In this document: positions 9,399 to 17,727 of the stretch, in pieces
Position numbering within the stretch: the first letter of the stretch is position 1
Layout of the letters: every line of letters begins with the position of its first letter
Assembly (NCBI GenBank): GCA_021372825.1
Contig: JAJFTR010000066.1
Location: 1-37,009, forward strand
DNA from: Actinomycetes bacterium
GTDB lineage: Bacteria; Actinomycetota; Coriobacteriia; Anaerosomatales; Anaerosomataceae
Direction: 5' to 3'
Length of the DNA stretch: 37,009 nt
Program-made: the position numbers and the translations under genes
Notes under the pieces: model-generated
Told to the model about the DNA's origin: nothing
Databases searched by the model: none
Seen by the model: only the letters and a program-made list of their open reading frames with translations

Positions 9399-9596
9399 AT
9401 GACGCCTCGGCCGAGCGACTGGCTGCTAGCGGTCGCACGTGTGACGGCGCGCGCGCTCCACACACTTGCCTGTTTGCCCGCCATCCGCCCTGTGGTAGAA
9501 TCATTCCGCACGTCGAACCTGCAGTATCGGCAGAAGTGGGCTGACCCCCGCTTCTTTTGTTCTGGGAGGAGGTTGCATCAGTGTCCAAGGACCTGA
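9399..9596 (+). CDS. Doubtful 65-codon ORF in the proS-rimP gap
   Basis: The ATG at 9399 has a good ribosome site (GGAGGGAG at 9384-9391) and opens a 65-codon frame beginning MTPRPSDWLLAVARVT and ending in a Cys/Arg-rich tail that overlaps the first codons of rimP. I recognise no family. The frame contains both the likely rimP promoter and the hairpin before rimP, so it would be read only from transcripts entering from proS. It may be chance, or a leader peptide whose translation disturbs the hairpin. This gap (9295-9580) also holds a small GGTCG/CGACC hairpin at 9327-9340. Confidence 0.15.
   Translation: MTPRPSDWLLAVARVTARALHTLACLPAIRPVVESFRTSNLQYRQKWADPRFFCSGRRLHQCPRT
9474..9501 (+). promoter_or_regulatory. 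Candidate promoter of the rimP-nusA-infB operon
   Basis: TTGCCC at 9474-9479 and TAGAAT at 9496-9501 are separated by 16 bases and resemble housekeeping -35 and -10 elements (4/6 and 5/6 matches to TTGACA and TATAAT); TG at 9493-9494 adds an extended -10. A start near 9508 would give a leader of about 70 bases that contains the hairpin at 9532-9555. The position at the head of an eight-gene block makes it likely. Confidence 0.5.
9532..9558 (+). terminator. Attenuator-like hairpin upstream of rimP
   Basis: AGAAGTGGG at 9532-9540 pairs with CCCGCTTCT at 9547-9555 (nine pairs, one of them T-G), with the loop CTGACC, and the 3' arm runs into TTTT followed by GTTCT. This is the shape of an intrinsic terminator placed about 25 bases before the rimP start, with the ribosome site GGGAGGAGG at 9564-9572 just beyond. 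Because the operon it precedes encodes NusA, itself a factor that strengthens hairpin pausing and termination, autogenous attenuation is a natural idea; that is inference. Confidence 0.55.
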
Positions 9597-10066
9597 CGGC
9601 GAGCTTGACGGCGCTTCTGGAAGATGCAGCCGCCGCCCACGGACTGGAGCTCGTGGCTGTGGAGATCACCGGCCAAGGAGGTAGCCGGATGGTCCGTGTC
9701 TATCTCGACCAGCAAGGCGGAATAGACATCGACACGATCGTCGCAGCCAACGCATGGATCTCCGACGCGTTGGATTCCTGTGATGACCTCGCAGGCGCCT
9801 ACACCCTAGAGGTGTCGTCCCCGGGAATCGAACGTCCTTTGCGCAAGCCTGCGGACTATGAGCGCTTCACAGGCCGGCACGTCGCCTTGAAGGTAGCGTC
9901 ACCGATAGACGGGCGACGTTCGTTTTCCGGCATGCTTGCTGGTCTCGATGGTGACCAGGTGATACTCAAGACCGATACGACACGCTTGAGCATCCCTCTT
10001 GCGTCGATCACCAAGGCCCACCTCAAGTTCGACTTCGCATCCATCGACGAAGGGAAGACGCGATGA
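9581..10066 (+). CDS. rimP: Ribosome maturation factor RimP
   Basis: RimP (YhbC/YlxS) helps assemble the 30S subunit, promoting binding of proteins near the S12/S5 region. The 161-residue product has the two-domain layout: an N-terminal alpha/beta domain (GLELVAVEITGQGGSRMVRVYLD) and a C-terminal SH3-like barrel after the signature LEVSSPGIERPL. The GTG at 9581 is chosen because GGGAGGAGG at 9564-9572 is eight bases upstream; an ATG at 9557 would begin inside the hairpin. It overlaps nusA (ATGA), the usual arrangement. Confidence 0.95.
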   Translation: MSKDLTASLTALLEDAAAAHGLELVAVEITGQGGSRMVRVYLDQQGGIDIDTIVAANAWISDALDSCDDLAGAYTLEVSSPGIERPLRKPADYERFTGRHVALKVASPIDGRRSFSGMLAGLDGDQVILKTDTTRLSIPLASITKAHLKFDFASIDEGKTR

Positions 10067-11199
10067 GCTCGGAACTGATGGACGCGCTACGTCAGCTCGC
10101 GCGTGAGAAGAACATCGACGAGATGGTCATACTCGACCGTCTCGAGCAGACACTCGCTTCCAGCTACAAGAAGACACTCGATCTGGCCAACGACGCTCGC
10201 GTCGAGATCGACCGTGAGACGGGCCGCATCCGGGTGTTCGAACTCGTACCGGTCGGGGGCACTGAGGAGGAACCAGTGTTCGAGGAAAGCGACATCACGC
10301 CCTCGGACATCTCGCGCTTTGCCGCGCAGGCCGCAAAACAGGTCATCACCCAGTCCATCCGCGAAGCGGAACGCGACCAGATATTCCGCGAATATGCGGA
10401 CCGAATAGGCGACAGCATCACCGGCACCGTCCAGCAGAGCGACAGCCGCTACACATTGATCAAGATCCGTGAGGGTGTCGAGGCCTTGCTGCCCCCCGAA
10501 GAACAGCCCGCCAACGAGCGCTACGATCATAACCAGCGCATCAAGGCACTGATAATCGACGTACGCAAGACGGCGTCCAACGAGCCGTCGATCATCGTGT
10601 CGCGCACCCACCCGAACCTCATCAAGCGGCTCTTCGAACTCGAGGTACCCGAGATATACGACGGGATCGTGGAGATCAAGAGCGTCGCGCGCGAGCCAGG
10701 CATGCGCTCGAAGGTCGCCGTCTCCAGCCGGGAGAGCGGACTCGATCCAGTCGGCGCTTGCGTCGGACCCAAAGGCAGCCGCGTGCGCATGGTGGTCGCG
10801 GAGCTGCATGGCGAGCGTATCGACGTCATCCCATGGAGTGACGACCCTGCGACGTTCGTCGGCAACGCTCTCTCACCAGCCAAGGTGTCGAACGTGCTCA
10901 TCAACCCAGCGGATCATACGGCCACAGTCATCGTCCCAGATGACCAGTTGTCTCTTGCAATCGGCAAGGAAGGCCAGAACGCGCGCCTTGCTGCGAAGCT
11001 CACCGGCTGGCGTATCGACATCAAGAGCCTTACGCAGGCCATCTCAAGCGGGCTTACCGCCGCCACGTCAAGCGAACAGAAGGTCGAGCTTGGCGACGGC
11101 CGCTGCATCCATGTCACCGAGGACGGGATCCGTTGTCGCAACCAGTGTGTCCCGGGCAGCTTATTCTGCCGCATCCACGAAGAGGAGGCCGGGGCCTGA
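10063..11199 (+). CDS. nusA: Transcription termination/antitermination factor NusA with C-terminal Cys/His tail
   Basis: NusA binds RNA polymerase and nascent RNA to modulate pausing, termination and antitermination. The 378-residue product has the N-terminal polymerase-binding domain (1-125), an S1 domain (about 118-183, [20 protein letters not shown]), and two KH domains ([33 protein letters not shown] and [13 protein letters not shown]), as in Gram-positive NusA, which lacks the acidic repeats of E. coli. Unusually, after KH2 a linker leads to residues 348-372 with Cys348, Cys358, Cys362, Cys369 and His372, spaced like a small zinc knuckle ([13 protein letters not shown]). Mycobacterial-type NusA ends without this. 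ATG overlaps the rimP stop. The core identity is firm; zinc binding is inferred. Confidence 0.96.
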   Translation: MSSELMDALRQLAREKNIDEMVILDRLEQTLASSYKKTLDLANDARVEIDRETGRIRVFELVPVGGTEEEPVFEESDITPSDISRFAAQAAKQVITQSIREAERDQIFREYADRIGDSITGTVQQSDSRYTLIKIREGVEALLPPEEQPANERYDHNQRIKALIIDVRKTASNEPSIIVSRTHPNLIKRLFELEVPEIYDGIVEIKSVAREPGMRSKVAVSSRESGLDPVGACVGPKGSRVRMVVAELHGERIDVIPWSDDPATFVGNALSPAKVSNVLINPADHTATVIVPDDQLSLAIGKEGQNARLAAKLTGWRIDIKSLTQAISSGLTAATSSEQKVELGDGRCIHVTEDGIRCRNQCVPGSLFCRIHEEEAGA

Positions 11200-11202
11200 C
11201 AT

Positions 11203-11478
11203 ATGAAGGCTAAGAAGACTCCGCTGCGCACATGTCTTGCGTGTGGACGCCAGGCCACAAAGCGCGAGTTCGTACGCATCGTGCGCACGCCCGATGGAGA
11301 TGTCGTGGTGGACCCCACGGGCAGGCGGAACGGCCGAGGCGCGTACGTGTGTCCCTCGACCGAGTGCTTCGAGAAGGCCGTACGGAAGAACAAGTTCGAC
11401 GCCGCGCTGAGGGTGAGTTTACGCGACGACGACGTGGAGCGATTGAGACGAGACTACGAGCAGGCGCTTGAGGAATAG
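11203..11478 (+). CDS. rnpM: YlxR family RNA-binding protein (RnpM)
   Basis: A 91-residue basic protein of the YlxR (DUF448) family. It shows the family pattern: [22 protein letters not shown], a Gly-Asp/Gly-Arg turn region [17 protein letters not shown], and KAVRKNKF, with three cysteines (CLAC and YVC) close together. In Bacillus subtilis the homologue binds the RNase P RNA and lowers its activity, hence the name RnpM; in other bacteria it has been linked to transcription control. The ATG at 11203 is three bases after the nusA stop, with AGAGGAGG upstream. The ylxQ (L7Ae-like) gene that follows ylxR in many Firmicutes is absent here. Confidence 0.92.
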   Translation: MKAKKTPLRTCLACGRQATKREFVRIVRTPDGDVVVDPTGRRNGRGAYVCPSTECFEKAVRKNKFDAALRVSLRDDDVERLRRDYEQALEE

Positions 11479-11508
11479 CGCAGTGCCTGCGATCAGGACG
11501 GTGAACGA

Positions 11509-14007
11509 ATGCCCGTAATGAGAGTACATGAACTTGCCAAGGAGTTCGGGATGACCTCCCAGGAGCTCCTTGAACACTTGGCCGAGATGAAGATCCCGGC
11601 CAAGAACCACGCTTCAACACTTGTGGAGGCGTACGTCGACAAGATCCGCAAGAACCTTGCTCCTATCATCGCCGAGCGACAGGCCCAAATGGAGGCGGAG
11701 CGGCTCAAGGAGGAGGAGAGACGCGCGCTTGAGGATGCGGAGCGTGCCAAGCTCGCCGCCCAGGCGCAAGAGCAGGCACGTGCGCAGGCGGAAGCGGAGG
11801 CAGCAGCCAAGGAAGCTGCTCTAGAGGCCGAACGCGCACGTCTCGCGGCACCGGCACCGGCCGAGCAGGCGCAGCCGCAGACTGTGAAGCCCCCCAAGAA
11901 GCGGGTACCGGTCGGCCTGGACGTCGAGCGTGAAGAGGCGAGGCGTAAGACGCTCGAGACCCAGCAACGCATCGAGGAGGAGCGTAAGCGCCTCGAAGCC
12001 GAGGCAAAGGCCGAGGAGGAGCGTAAGCGCCTCGAAGACGAAGCCAGACGATTGGAGGCCGAGGAGGCCGAACGCTACCGTCAGATGGCCCGCCAAGCCG
12101 AAGAAGCCGAGCGCCATCAGCATATCTTGGCTGAAGCGGCGAAGATGGCCGCGGGAGCGGCGGGACCGCGCAAGAAGAAGAAGGCCAAGAAGCCCACGGG
12201 CGAGAGAGAATCCGCGACTCTCGCAGCCACAGCAGGTCCAGCTGCTGCGGCTGCCGCCGCGCAAGGCGCCATCGTCGTGAACGAAGGGGCGACCGTGGGG
12301 GAGTTCGCCGAGGCCCTCGGACTGCCACCCAACGACGTCATCAAGCGGCTGATGCTGTTGGGCGAGCTGCTCAACGTGAACCAGCCCATCGGCCGTACCA
12401 CGATGGAGATCCTGGCGGAGGATCTTGGGGTCAGTGTGCATATCACCTCGCCAGAGCAAGAGACAGGGATCGTCTACGAAGACCGTCCTGAGGATCTTAA
12501 GCCGCGGCCTCCGGTGGTGACCGTCATGGGTCACGTGGACCACGGGAAGACCTCCTTGCTCGACGCGATCCGCGAGACCGGCGTCGCAGCAACTGAGGCC
12601 GGCGGAATCACGCAGCACATCGGCGCTTCCGTGGTCACACATAACGGTCGCCAGATCACCTTCATCGATACTCCCGGACACGAAGCATTCACCGCTATGC
12701 GCGCCCGTGGCGCGGAGGTCACCGACATCGCGGTCCTGGTCGTCGCTGCGGATGACGGCGTGATGCCTCAAACCGTTGAAGCGATCCACCATGCCAAGGC
12801 GGCCGGCGTCCCGATCATAGTCGCCGTGAACAAGATCGACAAAGAGGGCGCGAACCCCGATCAAGTGCGGCAGATGCTCACGGAACACGACATCGTCCCC
12901 GAGGAGTGGGGCGGTTCCAACATCTTCGTGAACGTGAGCGCCAAGAAGCGCATCAACATAGACGAGCTGCTTGAGATGATCCTCTTGCAGGCCGACGTCC
13001 TTGAGCTCAAAGCCAACCCTGATGCCCCCGCACACGGTGTGGTGATAGAGGCCAAACTCGACAAAGGACGCGGACCCGTTGCGACGGTACTCGTGCAGCG
13101 CGGGACGCTGCGCGTCGGCGATGCATTGGTTGCGGGGACCGCTCACGGCCGAGTCCGCGCTTTGATCGACCCCACAGGCGAGACGGTCGACTCGGCACGA
13201 CCTGCCGACCCGGTCGAGATCCTCGGACTCTCGAGCGTTCCTGCCGCCGGCGACGAGTTCCGTGTCGTAAGCGACGATCGCGAGGCTCGGCAGATCGCCG
13301 AGGAACGGGCGCTCAGACAGCGGCTGCTCGCTTATGAGTCCAAGACACACGTGTCGCTGGACGATCTGTTCGCGCGCATCCAACAAGGGGAGATCAAGGA
13401 CCTCAACCTGGTGGTCAAGGCTGACGTACAGGGTTCGATCGAAGCCCTCAAGGACGCGCTGGACAAGATGGACCAGACAGAGGTGCATGTCAACGTCATC
13501 CATTCGGGAGTCGGGGCCATAAACGAGAGCGACGTCATGCTCGCCGACGCATCGGACGCCATCATCATCGGGTTCAACGTACGGCCCGAACCGAAGGCGA
13601 AGACGCTTGCCGAGCAAGAGAAGGTCGACCTCAGACTCTACCGTGTGATCTACAAGGCCATCGAGGACATCAACGCGGCACGCATCGGCATGTTGGCGCC
13701 GACCATAGAAGAGCACGAGACTGCTCGTCTTGAGGTGCGAGAACTCTTCAAGGTCCCCAAGGTCGGCGTCATCGCCGGATGCCTCGTGCAGGAAGGCGAG
13801 ATATCGCGAGACGACGCGGTCCGGGTTGTCCGAGATGGGACGGTCGTCTTCGATGGCAAGTTGCACTCGTTGCGCCGATTCAAGGATGACGTCAAGAGCG
13901 TGAAGGCAGGTTACGAGTGCGGCGTGGGTATCGAAGGCTTCCAGGATCTTAAGGAAGGCGACGTCATCGAGGCGTACCGCACGGTCGAGGTCGCCCGTGA
14001 GGAGTGA
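11509..14007 (+). CDS. infB: Translation initiation factor IF-2
   Basis: IF-2 is the GTPase that brings fMet-tRNA to the 30S subunit and joins the subunits. The 832-residue product has an N-terminal IF2_N domain ([21 protein letters not shown]), a long charged Glu/Arg/Ala coiled coil (about 55-240), a second IF2_N-like domain ([21 protein letters not shown]), and the G domain: GHVDHGKT at about 340, [22 protein letters not shown] and SAK, then domains II-IV for initiator tRNA binding. The start is the ATG at 11509; the ATG at 11518 is an equally good alternative by family N-terminus. A pseudo-palindrome precedes it in the 30-base gap after rnpM. It overlaps the potential GTG start of rbfA. 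Confidence 0.97.
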   Translation: MPVMRVHELAKEFGMTSQELLEHLAEMKIPAKNHASTLVEAYVDKIRKNLAPIIAERQAQMEAERLKEEERRALEDAERAKLAAQAQEQARAQAEAEAAAKEAALEAERARLAAPAPAEQAQPQTVKPPKKRVPVGLDVEREEARRKTLETQQRIEEERKRLEAEAKAEEERKRLEDEARRLEAEEAERYRQMARQAEEAERHQHILAEAAKMAAGAAGPRKKKKAKKPTGERESATLAATAGPAAAAAAAQGAIVVNEGATVGEFAEALGLPPNDVIKRLMLLGELLNVNQPIGRTTMEILAEDLGVSVHITSPEQETGIVYEDRPEDLKPRPPVVTVMGHVDHGKTSLLDAIRETGVAATEAGGITQHIGASVVTHNGRQITFIDTPGHEAFTAMRARGAEVTDIAVLVVAADDGVMPQTVEAIHHAKAAGVPIIVAVNKIDKEGANPDQVRQMLTEHDIVPEEWGGSNIFVNVSAKKRINIDELLEMILLQADVLELKANPDAPAHGVVIEAKLDKGRGPVATVLVQRGTLRVGDALVAGTAHGRVRALIDPTGETVDSARPADPVEILGLSSVPAAGDEFRVVSDDREARQIAEERALRQRLLAYESKTHVSLDDLFARIQQGEIKDLNLVVKADVQGSIEALKDALDKMDQTEVHVNVIHSGVGAINESDVMLADASDAIIIGFNVRPEPKAKTLAEQEKVDLRLYRVIYKAIEDINAARIGMLAPTIEEHETARLEVRELFKVPKVGVIAGCLVQEGEISRDDAVRVVRDGTVVFDGKLHSLRRFKDDVKSVKAGYECGVGIEGFQDLKEGDVIEAYRTVEVAREE
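11973..12037 (+). repeat. Tandem 39-bp duplication inside infB coiled coil
   Basis: Two identical 26-base copies, 11973-11998 and 12012-12037, begin CGAGGAGGAGCG and end GCGCCTCGAAG. With the 13-base segments after them they form a 39-base period, encoding two EEERKRLE units 13 residues apart. This keeps reading frame and lies in the low-complexity coiled coil of IF-2, so it looks like a slippage or unequal-exchange duplication that the protein tolerates. Confidence 0.8.
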
Positions 14008-14015
14008 CGAGGGCG

Positions 14016-14399
14016 ATGAAACCCACGTCTCGCACCCGTAAGCTCAACGAGTCGGTCAGAGAAGCGATCGCGTCCATCCTCATCGAGGAGGTGCAGGACC
14101 CTCGTCTGGAGATGGCTACCGTCACTGGCGCCGTAGTAAGTCCCGACCTGCGGTACGCAGATGTCTTCGTGACGACCCACGGCACTCAGGAACGCTATGA
14201 CGAACTGCTCGCCGGTCTCGAATCGGCGAAGCACCGCATCCGAGCGGCCCTGGGTGAGCGAGTGGTGATGAAGTACCTTCCTGCTCTCAGGTTCCACATC
14301 GACACGAGCGTGGACGCCGGGGAGCGCATCACGCGAGCTTTGGACCGCGAACTCTCCGAGCATCCCGAATGGGACAGCGAGAGAGAGCCCGGCGAGTGA
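14016..14399 (+). CDS. rbfA: Ribosome-binding factor A
   Basis: RbfA binds the 30S precursor near helix 1 of 16S rRNA and helps late maturation and cold adaptation. The 127-residue product has the family N-terminus RTRKLNESVREAIASILIEE, VQDPRLEMATVTGAVVSPDLRYADVFV (the KH-like fold core) and ALGERVVMKYLPALRFHIDTSVDAGERI near the end. I take the ATG at 14016, giving MKPTSRTRK like other family members; a GTG at 14004 overlapping the infB stop (GTGA) is in frame and would add four residues. GGAG at 14001-14004 serves either poorly or moderately. It overlaps nrnA. Confidence 0.94.
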   Translation: MKPTSRTRKLNESVREAIASILIEEVQDPRLEMATVTGAVVSPDLRYADVFVTTHGTQERYDELLAGLESAKHRIRAALGERVVMKYLPALRFHIDTSVDAGERITRALDRELSEHPEWDSEREPGE

Positions 14400-15385
14400 G
14401 CGGCAGCGACGAGACACTTCGAACCGCTGCCGCAGCTCTTCTGGCTGCACGCTTCGTGGCTGTGTGTTCGCATGTCGACCCCGACGGCGACGCGGTAGGG
14501 AGCACGCTCGCGGCGATGCACGCGCTCGATGCGGTCGGAGTACGCTGCGTCCCTCTCTGCGCACAGGACTCTCAGGTGCCTACCACCTATGCCTTTCTCC
14601 CGGGTTCGGAGCGATACGCATCCGTTGAGTCGCTCACGGACACCCCGGACACCATACTCGCTCTCGACTCACCTCACCCTTCACGTCTGGGTGCCGCCGA
14701 GCCTTTGCTCGGCTCTGCATCATCGGTCATCGTCATGGATCACCATCCCGACAATACGCGCTATGGCACCCTCAACATCGTCGACGAGACTGCGCCTTCG
14801 ACAGCGTCTGTGTTGCTCGAACTCCTTGCGCATCTCAAGGTCTCACTAGACCCCGTGATCGCGGCATGCGCCTACACAGCCCTCATGACCGACACAGGTC
14901 GCTTCTCGTACTCCAATGCGACCCCGGCGGCCTTTCGCACTGCTGCGCGCCTCATCGACGCAGGCGCTGACCCAGCCGCCTTGTACCGAGCCGTCTACGA
15001 GCACCGTTCCTTAGCGTCGCTCGAGCTCCAGGCGCGCGTGATGAGCCGTCTCACCCTCGCGAACGCAGGTGTAGTCGCCTACTCATGGATCGCTGACGAC
15101 GACTTTGCCGAGACGGGCGCGCTGCCCGAAGAGACCGAGAACCTCATCGATGAGATCCGTACTTTGGCGGGCGTCGAGGTGGTGGCGCTCCTCAAGGTCC
15201 ACGACGGCTACGTCAAAGGGAGTTTGCGAGCGAAGGAGGACGCCGACGTAGGAACCGTGGCACGATCGCTCGGTGGCGGCGGACATCGTGCTGCAGCCGG
15301 ATTCACCGCCGAAGGAGACCTGGGCCACGTCCTCTCGCGCCTGCTGCCGTTGCTCCCCGCTGGTGAACCTGGTGATGACCGATGA
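14396..15385 (+). CDS. nrnA: DHH/DHHA1 phosphoesterase, NrnA-type oligoribonuclease / pAp phosphatase
   Basis: NrnA-type enzymes degrade short RNA oligonucleotides and, in many Gram-positives, dephosphorylate 3'-phosphoadenosine 5'-phosphate; some relatives hydrolyse cyclic dinucleotides. The 329-residue product has the first metal motif SHVDPDGDAVGS, ALDSPHPSR, the name-giving DHH in VMDHHPDN, TALMTDTGRFSYSN, and the C-terminal DHHA1 motif GGGGHRAAAGF. The GTG at 14396 overlaps the rbfA stop. In Mycobacterium the homologue (Rv2837c) also sits by rbfA and cleaves c-di-AMP/pApA and nanoRNA; which substrate is preferred here cannot be told from sequence. Confidence 0.92.
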   Translation: MSGSDETLRTAAAALLAARFVAVCSHVDPDGDAVGSTLAAMHALDAVGVRCVPLCAQDSQVPTTYAFLPGSERYASVESLTDTPDTILALDSPHPSRLGAAEPLLGSASSVIVMDHHPDNTRYGTLNIVDETAPSTASVLLELLAHLKVSLDPVIAACAYTALMTDTGRFSYSNATPAAFRTAARLIDAGADPAALYRAVYEHRSLASLELQARVMSRLTLANAGVVAYSWIADDDFAETGALPEETENLIDEIRTLAGVEVVALLKVHDGYVKGSLRAKEDADVGTVARSLGGGGHRAAAGFTAEGDLGHVLSRLLPLLPAGEPGDDR

Positions 15386-16293
15386 CGCCCCGTCGCGGCG
15401 CCACGACACTCCAAGGGGTCCTCGTGATCGACAAGCCGGCCGGACTTTCGAGCCATGACGTCGTGAACGCGGTGCGTGCGGCGTCGGGTGAGGGTCGTGT
15501 GGGTCACGCTGGAACGCTGGACCCCATGGCTACTGGCGTGTTGGTGGTGCTGCTCGGTCCATACACCCGGCTTGAGCCCTATATCTCCTCGGCAGAGAAG
15601 TCCTACGAGGCTACCATCACCTTCGGGAGCGCGACTGACACCGATGACGCGCAAGGCAGGGTCGTGGCTGTGGCGCCTGTTCCGGACGTGATAGGGGACG
15701 CCTCGCGTGCCTCCCACATAGTGGAAGGTCTTGTGGGCACGCACGCGCAGGTCCCCCCCGCATATTCGGCCATAAAGCGTGGCGGACGAGTGTCGCATCG
15801 AGCGGCCCGCGCAGGTACTCCGCTCGAACTCGAACCGAGGCACGTCCGCGTCCTCTCGGCCCGCCTGACCACGCTCGATCAGGCGGCACATTCGTGGACG
15901 ATCGACGTGACGGTCTCGAAAGGCACCTACATCCGTGCGCTCGCACGGGACCTCGGTGAAACACTCGGCACGAAAGCCCACCTTTCAGCGCTGCGCAGGA
16001 CCGCATCGGGCAGGATCACTATCGCCCAAGCAACGCAGCTGTCCGATGTGGTCGAAGCAGCGAAGTCACATGCGCTCGCGACCTTGTTCGTCGACCCCTT
16101 CGAGGCTCTTGGTCTGCCGGTGGTGCACGCAGACTCTCAGCAGACTGCCACCGGGGCGCCGCTCGTATCGGGCAAGACGTATGCCGAGGGCACCCTTGTC
16201 GCCGTGGAGGCGGATGGACGTCTTGCGGGCGTATACCACGCGTCGGGCGATCTGCTCGTCGCCAATGCGGTCTTGCTAGGGGGTCCCCGGTGA
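15382..16293 (+). CDS. truB: tRNA pseudouridine(55) synthase
   Basis: TruB makes pseudouridine 55 in the T loop of nearly all tRNAs and also acts as a tRNA chaperone. The 303-residue product contains GVLVIDKPAGLSSHDVV, the catalytic motif GHAGTLDPMATGVL with Asp47, KSYEATITFGSATDTDDAQG, and VSKGTYIRALARDLGE, all standard; a C-terminal PUA-like region follows. The ATG at 15382 overlaps the nrnA stop codon (ATGA). Length and motif order are normal. Confidence 0.96.
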   Translation: MTPRRGATTLQGVLVIDKPAGLSSHDVVNAVRAASGEGRVGHAGTLDPMATGVLVVLLGPYTRLEPYISSAEKSYEATITFGSATDTDDAQGRVVAVAPVPDVIGDASRASHIVEGLVGTHAQVPPAYSAIKRGGRVSHRAARAGTPLELEPRHVRVLSARLTTLDQAAHSWTIDVTVSKGTYIRALARDLGETLGTKAHLSALRRTASGRITIAQATQLSDVVEAAKSHALATLFVDPFEALGLPVVHADSQQTATGAPLVSGKTYAEGTLVAVEADGRLAGVYHASGDLLVANAVLLGGPR

Positions 16294-17237
16294 CGCGTGT
16301 CGTGACCCTGGGACCGGGAACGGAACACCTCGGTCCGGCGGTGGCCGCCATGGGAGTGTTCGACGGAGTGCACATCGGGCATCAGGCCCTCGTACAGGCC
16401 GCCATCCAGCAAGCCCGTCAGCGTGACGTGGCGCCGGTCGTCCTCACCTTCGATCGCGACCCGGATAGAGTGGTGCGACCCGAGAACGCCGCTCCACAGC
16501 TGCTGGAGCTTGAGGACAAGCTCGAGTTCTTGTGTGCGCTCGAGCCCGAAGTGGTGCTCGTGGTGCCGTTCGACGCCCCCATCGCAGCCATGTCGCCAGA
16601 AGTGTTCTTCGAGAGAGTCGTCCTTTCGACCTTTGACCCCGTGGCCTTCGTCGTGGGGCATGACTTCCGATTCGGTCACAAGGCCGCAGGCGACGTCGAC
16701 ACTCTTTCGGCCCTGGGCGCCCTCCATGGGTTCGCAGTGACCGCACACCCGCTCGTGACCGCCGATGGAGCGCCCATCACCTCGACGAGGATTCGAGCGC
16801 TTCTCGCGCACGGGAGGGTCGAAGACGCCGCTCTGCTTCTCGGACGGCCTCACCGCGTGCGTGGCTGTGTCGTTCACGGCCGGGGACGAGGCGTCGTTCT
16901 CGGCGTGCCGACCGCCAATGTGCGGCCGCACTCCTATGCAGCCGTGCCCGCCGACGGTGTGTACAGCGCACGAGCCACAGTGGGCGGCAAGACGTACGAC
17001 GCTGCGGTGTCGGCGGGAGCCCCTCCCTCGTTCCCTGGGTCCCAAGACGTCGTAGAAGTCCACTTGTTAGGCTTTGACGGTGGCGAGCTGCATGGGGAGG
17101 AGATCGCGGTCGACTTCGTCGCGCGGATACGTGACTTACGCGCATTCGACTCGACACGCGACCTCGTGGCGGCCATCCGGCACGACATTGAGGCCGCAAG
17201 ATCGACCCTGCGGGCGGCCGGCACAGCCGAGACCTGA
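16290..17237 (+). CDS. ribF: Bifunctional riboflavin kinase / FAD synthetase
   Basis: RibF phosphorylates riboflavin to FMN and adenylates FMN to FAD. The 315-residue product has the N-terminal nucleotidyltransferase domain (GVFDGVHIGHQAL near residues 27-39, VVGHDFRFGHKAAGD, and TSTRIRALLAHGRVEDA) and the C-terminal flavokinase barrel (GRGRGVVLGVPTANV, PADGVYSARA, EVHLLGFDGGELHGEEI). The GTG at 16290 overlaps the truB stop and has AGGGGG about seven bases upstream. It is probably the last gene of the rimP operon, since a clear promoter follows at 17278. No FMN riboswitch is seen, as expected for a gene inside an operon. Confidence 0.95.
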   Translation: MTRVVTLGPGTEHLGPAVAAMGVFDGVHIGHQALVQAAIQQARQRDVAPVVLTFDRDPDRVVRPENAAPQLLELEDKLEFLCALEPEVVLVVPFDAPIAAMSPEVFFERVVLSTFDPVAFVVGHDFRFGHKAAGDVDTLSALGALHGFAVTAHPLVTADGAPITSTRIRALLAHGRVEDAALLLGRPHRVRGCVVHGRGRGVVLGVPTANVRPHSYAAVPADGVYSARATVGGKTYDAAVSAGAPPSFPGSQDVVEVHLLGFDGGELHGEEIAVDFVARIRDLRAFDSTRDLVAAIRHDIEAARSTLRAAGTAET

Positions 17238-17277
17238 GTGTGCCGAGTCATCCGCGAAGGTGGCTCGCTTGGTGTGT

Positions 17278-17306
17278 CTGACACCCCCTGGCATGCGTGG
17301 TATACT
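17278..17306 (+). promoter_or_regulatory. Strong promoter of rpsO-pnp
   Basis: CTGACA at 17278-17283 (5/6 to TTGACA) and TATACT at 17301-17306 (5/6 to TATAAT) are exactly 17 bases apart, and TG at 17298-17299 makes an extended -10. It is the best promoter in the window. Transcription should start near 17313, giving a leader of about 90 bases before the rpsO ATG. That leader holds small pairings (GGGT/ACCC at 17311-17328; CGTC/GACG at 17328-17340) and might host S15 autoregulation, known for rpsO in several bacteria, but no known leader motif is recognised. Confidence 0.8.
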
Positions 17307-17401
17307 TTGAGGGTTGTACGGCATACCCGTCTCTTGGACGCACGCACCACCGGCGGCGATCTCGGACTCGGGCGACTAACACAAGAAAGGTGGAACCATA
17401 C

Positions 17402-17671
17402 ATGGCACTTTCCAAGGACGTGAAGTCCGAGATCATCGCCGAGTACGCTCGGGGAGAATCGGACACCGGCTCGCCGGAGGTCCAGATCGCTCTTCTCACC
17501 CAGCGGATCCGCGACCTTACCGAGCACCTCCGCTACCACAAGCACGACCACCACTGCCGTCGAGGGCTGCTCAAGCTCGTCGGCCAGCGACGCCGGTTGC
17601 TGAACTACCTCAAGAAGACCGACATCGAGCGCTACCGCGCGGTCGTAGCGAAGCTCGGTCTGCGCAGTTAG
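17402..17671 (+). CDS. rpsO: 30S ribosomal protein S15
   Basis: S15 is a primary 16S rRNA-binding protein that organises the central domain of the 30S subunit. The 89-residue product has the four-helix layout and the signature motifs [46 protein letters not shown] (the core RNA-binding loop with His-Lys-His-Asp) and [11 protein letters not shown] at the end. The ATG at 17402 has AAAGGTGG at 17384-17391. rpsO followed by pnp is one of the most conserved bacterial gene pairs; S15 is known to regulate its own mRNA in several species. Confidence 0.97.
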   Translation: MALSKDVKSEIIAEYARGESDTGSPEVQIALLTQRIRDLTEHLRYHKHDHHCRRGLLKLVGQRRRLLNYLKKTDIERYRAVVAKLGLRS

Positions 17672-17685
17672 TCGTCGGACCTACT

Positions 17686-17713
17686 CGCAGGCGGGAACAG
17701 ATTCCCGCCTGCG
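17686..17713 (+). terminator. Large hairpin between rpsO and pnp
   Basis: A perfect 12-bp stem (CGCAGGCGGGAA at 17686-17697 and its complement at 17702-17713) with the four-base loop CAGA begins 14 bases after the rpsO stop. There is no T run after it, so it is at best a partial terminator. It may instead protect the rpsO 3' end or be an RNase processing site, as hairpins in the rpsO-pnp gap are in E. coli. Structure is certain, role is inferred. Confidence 0.6.
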
Positions 17714-17727
17714 ATGTCATGGGGCTT

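Noticed and set aside
11821-13866. Long open frame of 681 codons on the minus strand opposite infB
   Set aside because: It mirrors the codon periodicity of infB in GC-rich DNA, has no family resemblance and no ribosome site; the + strand gene is certain.
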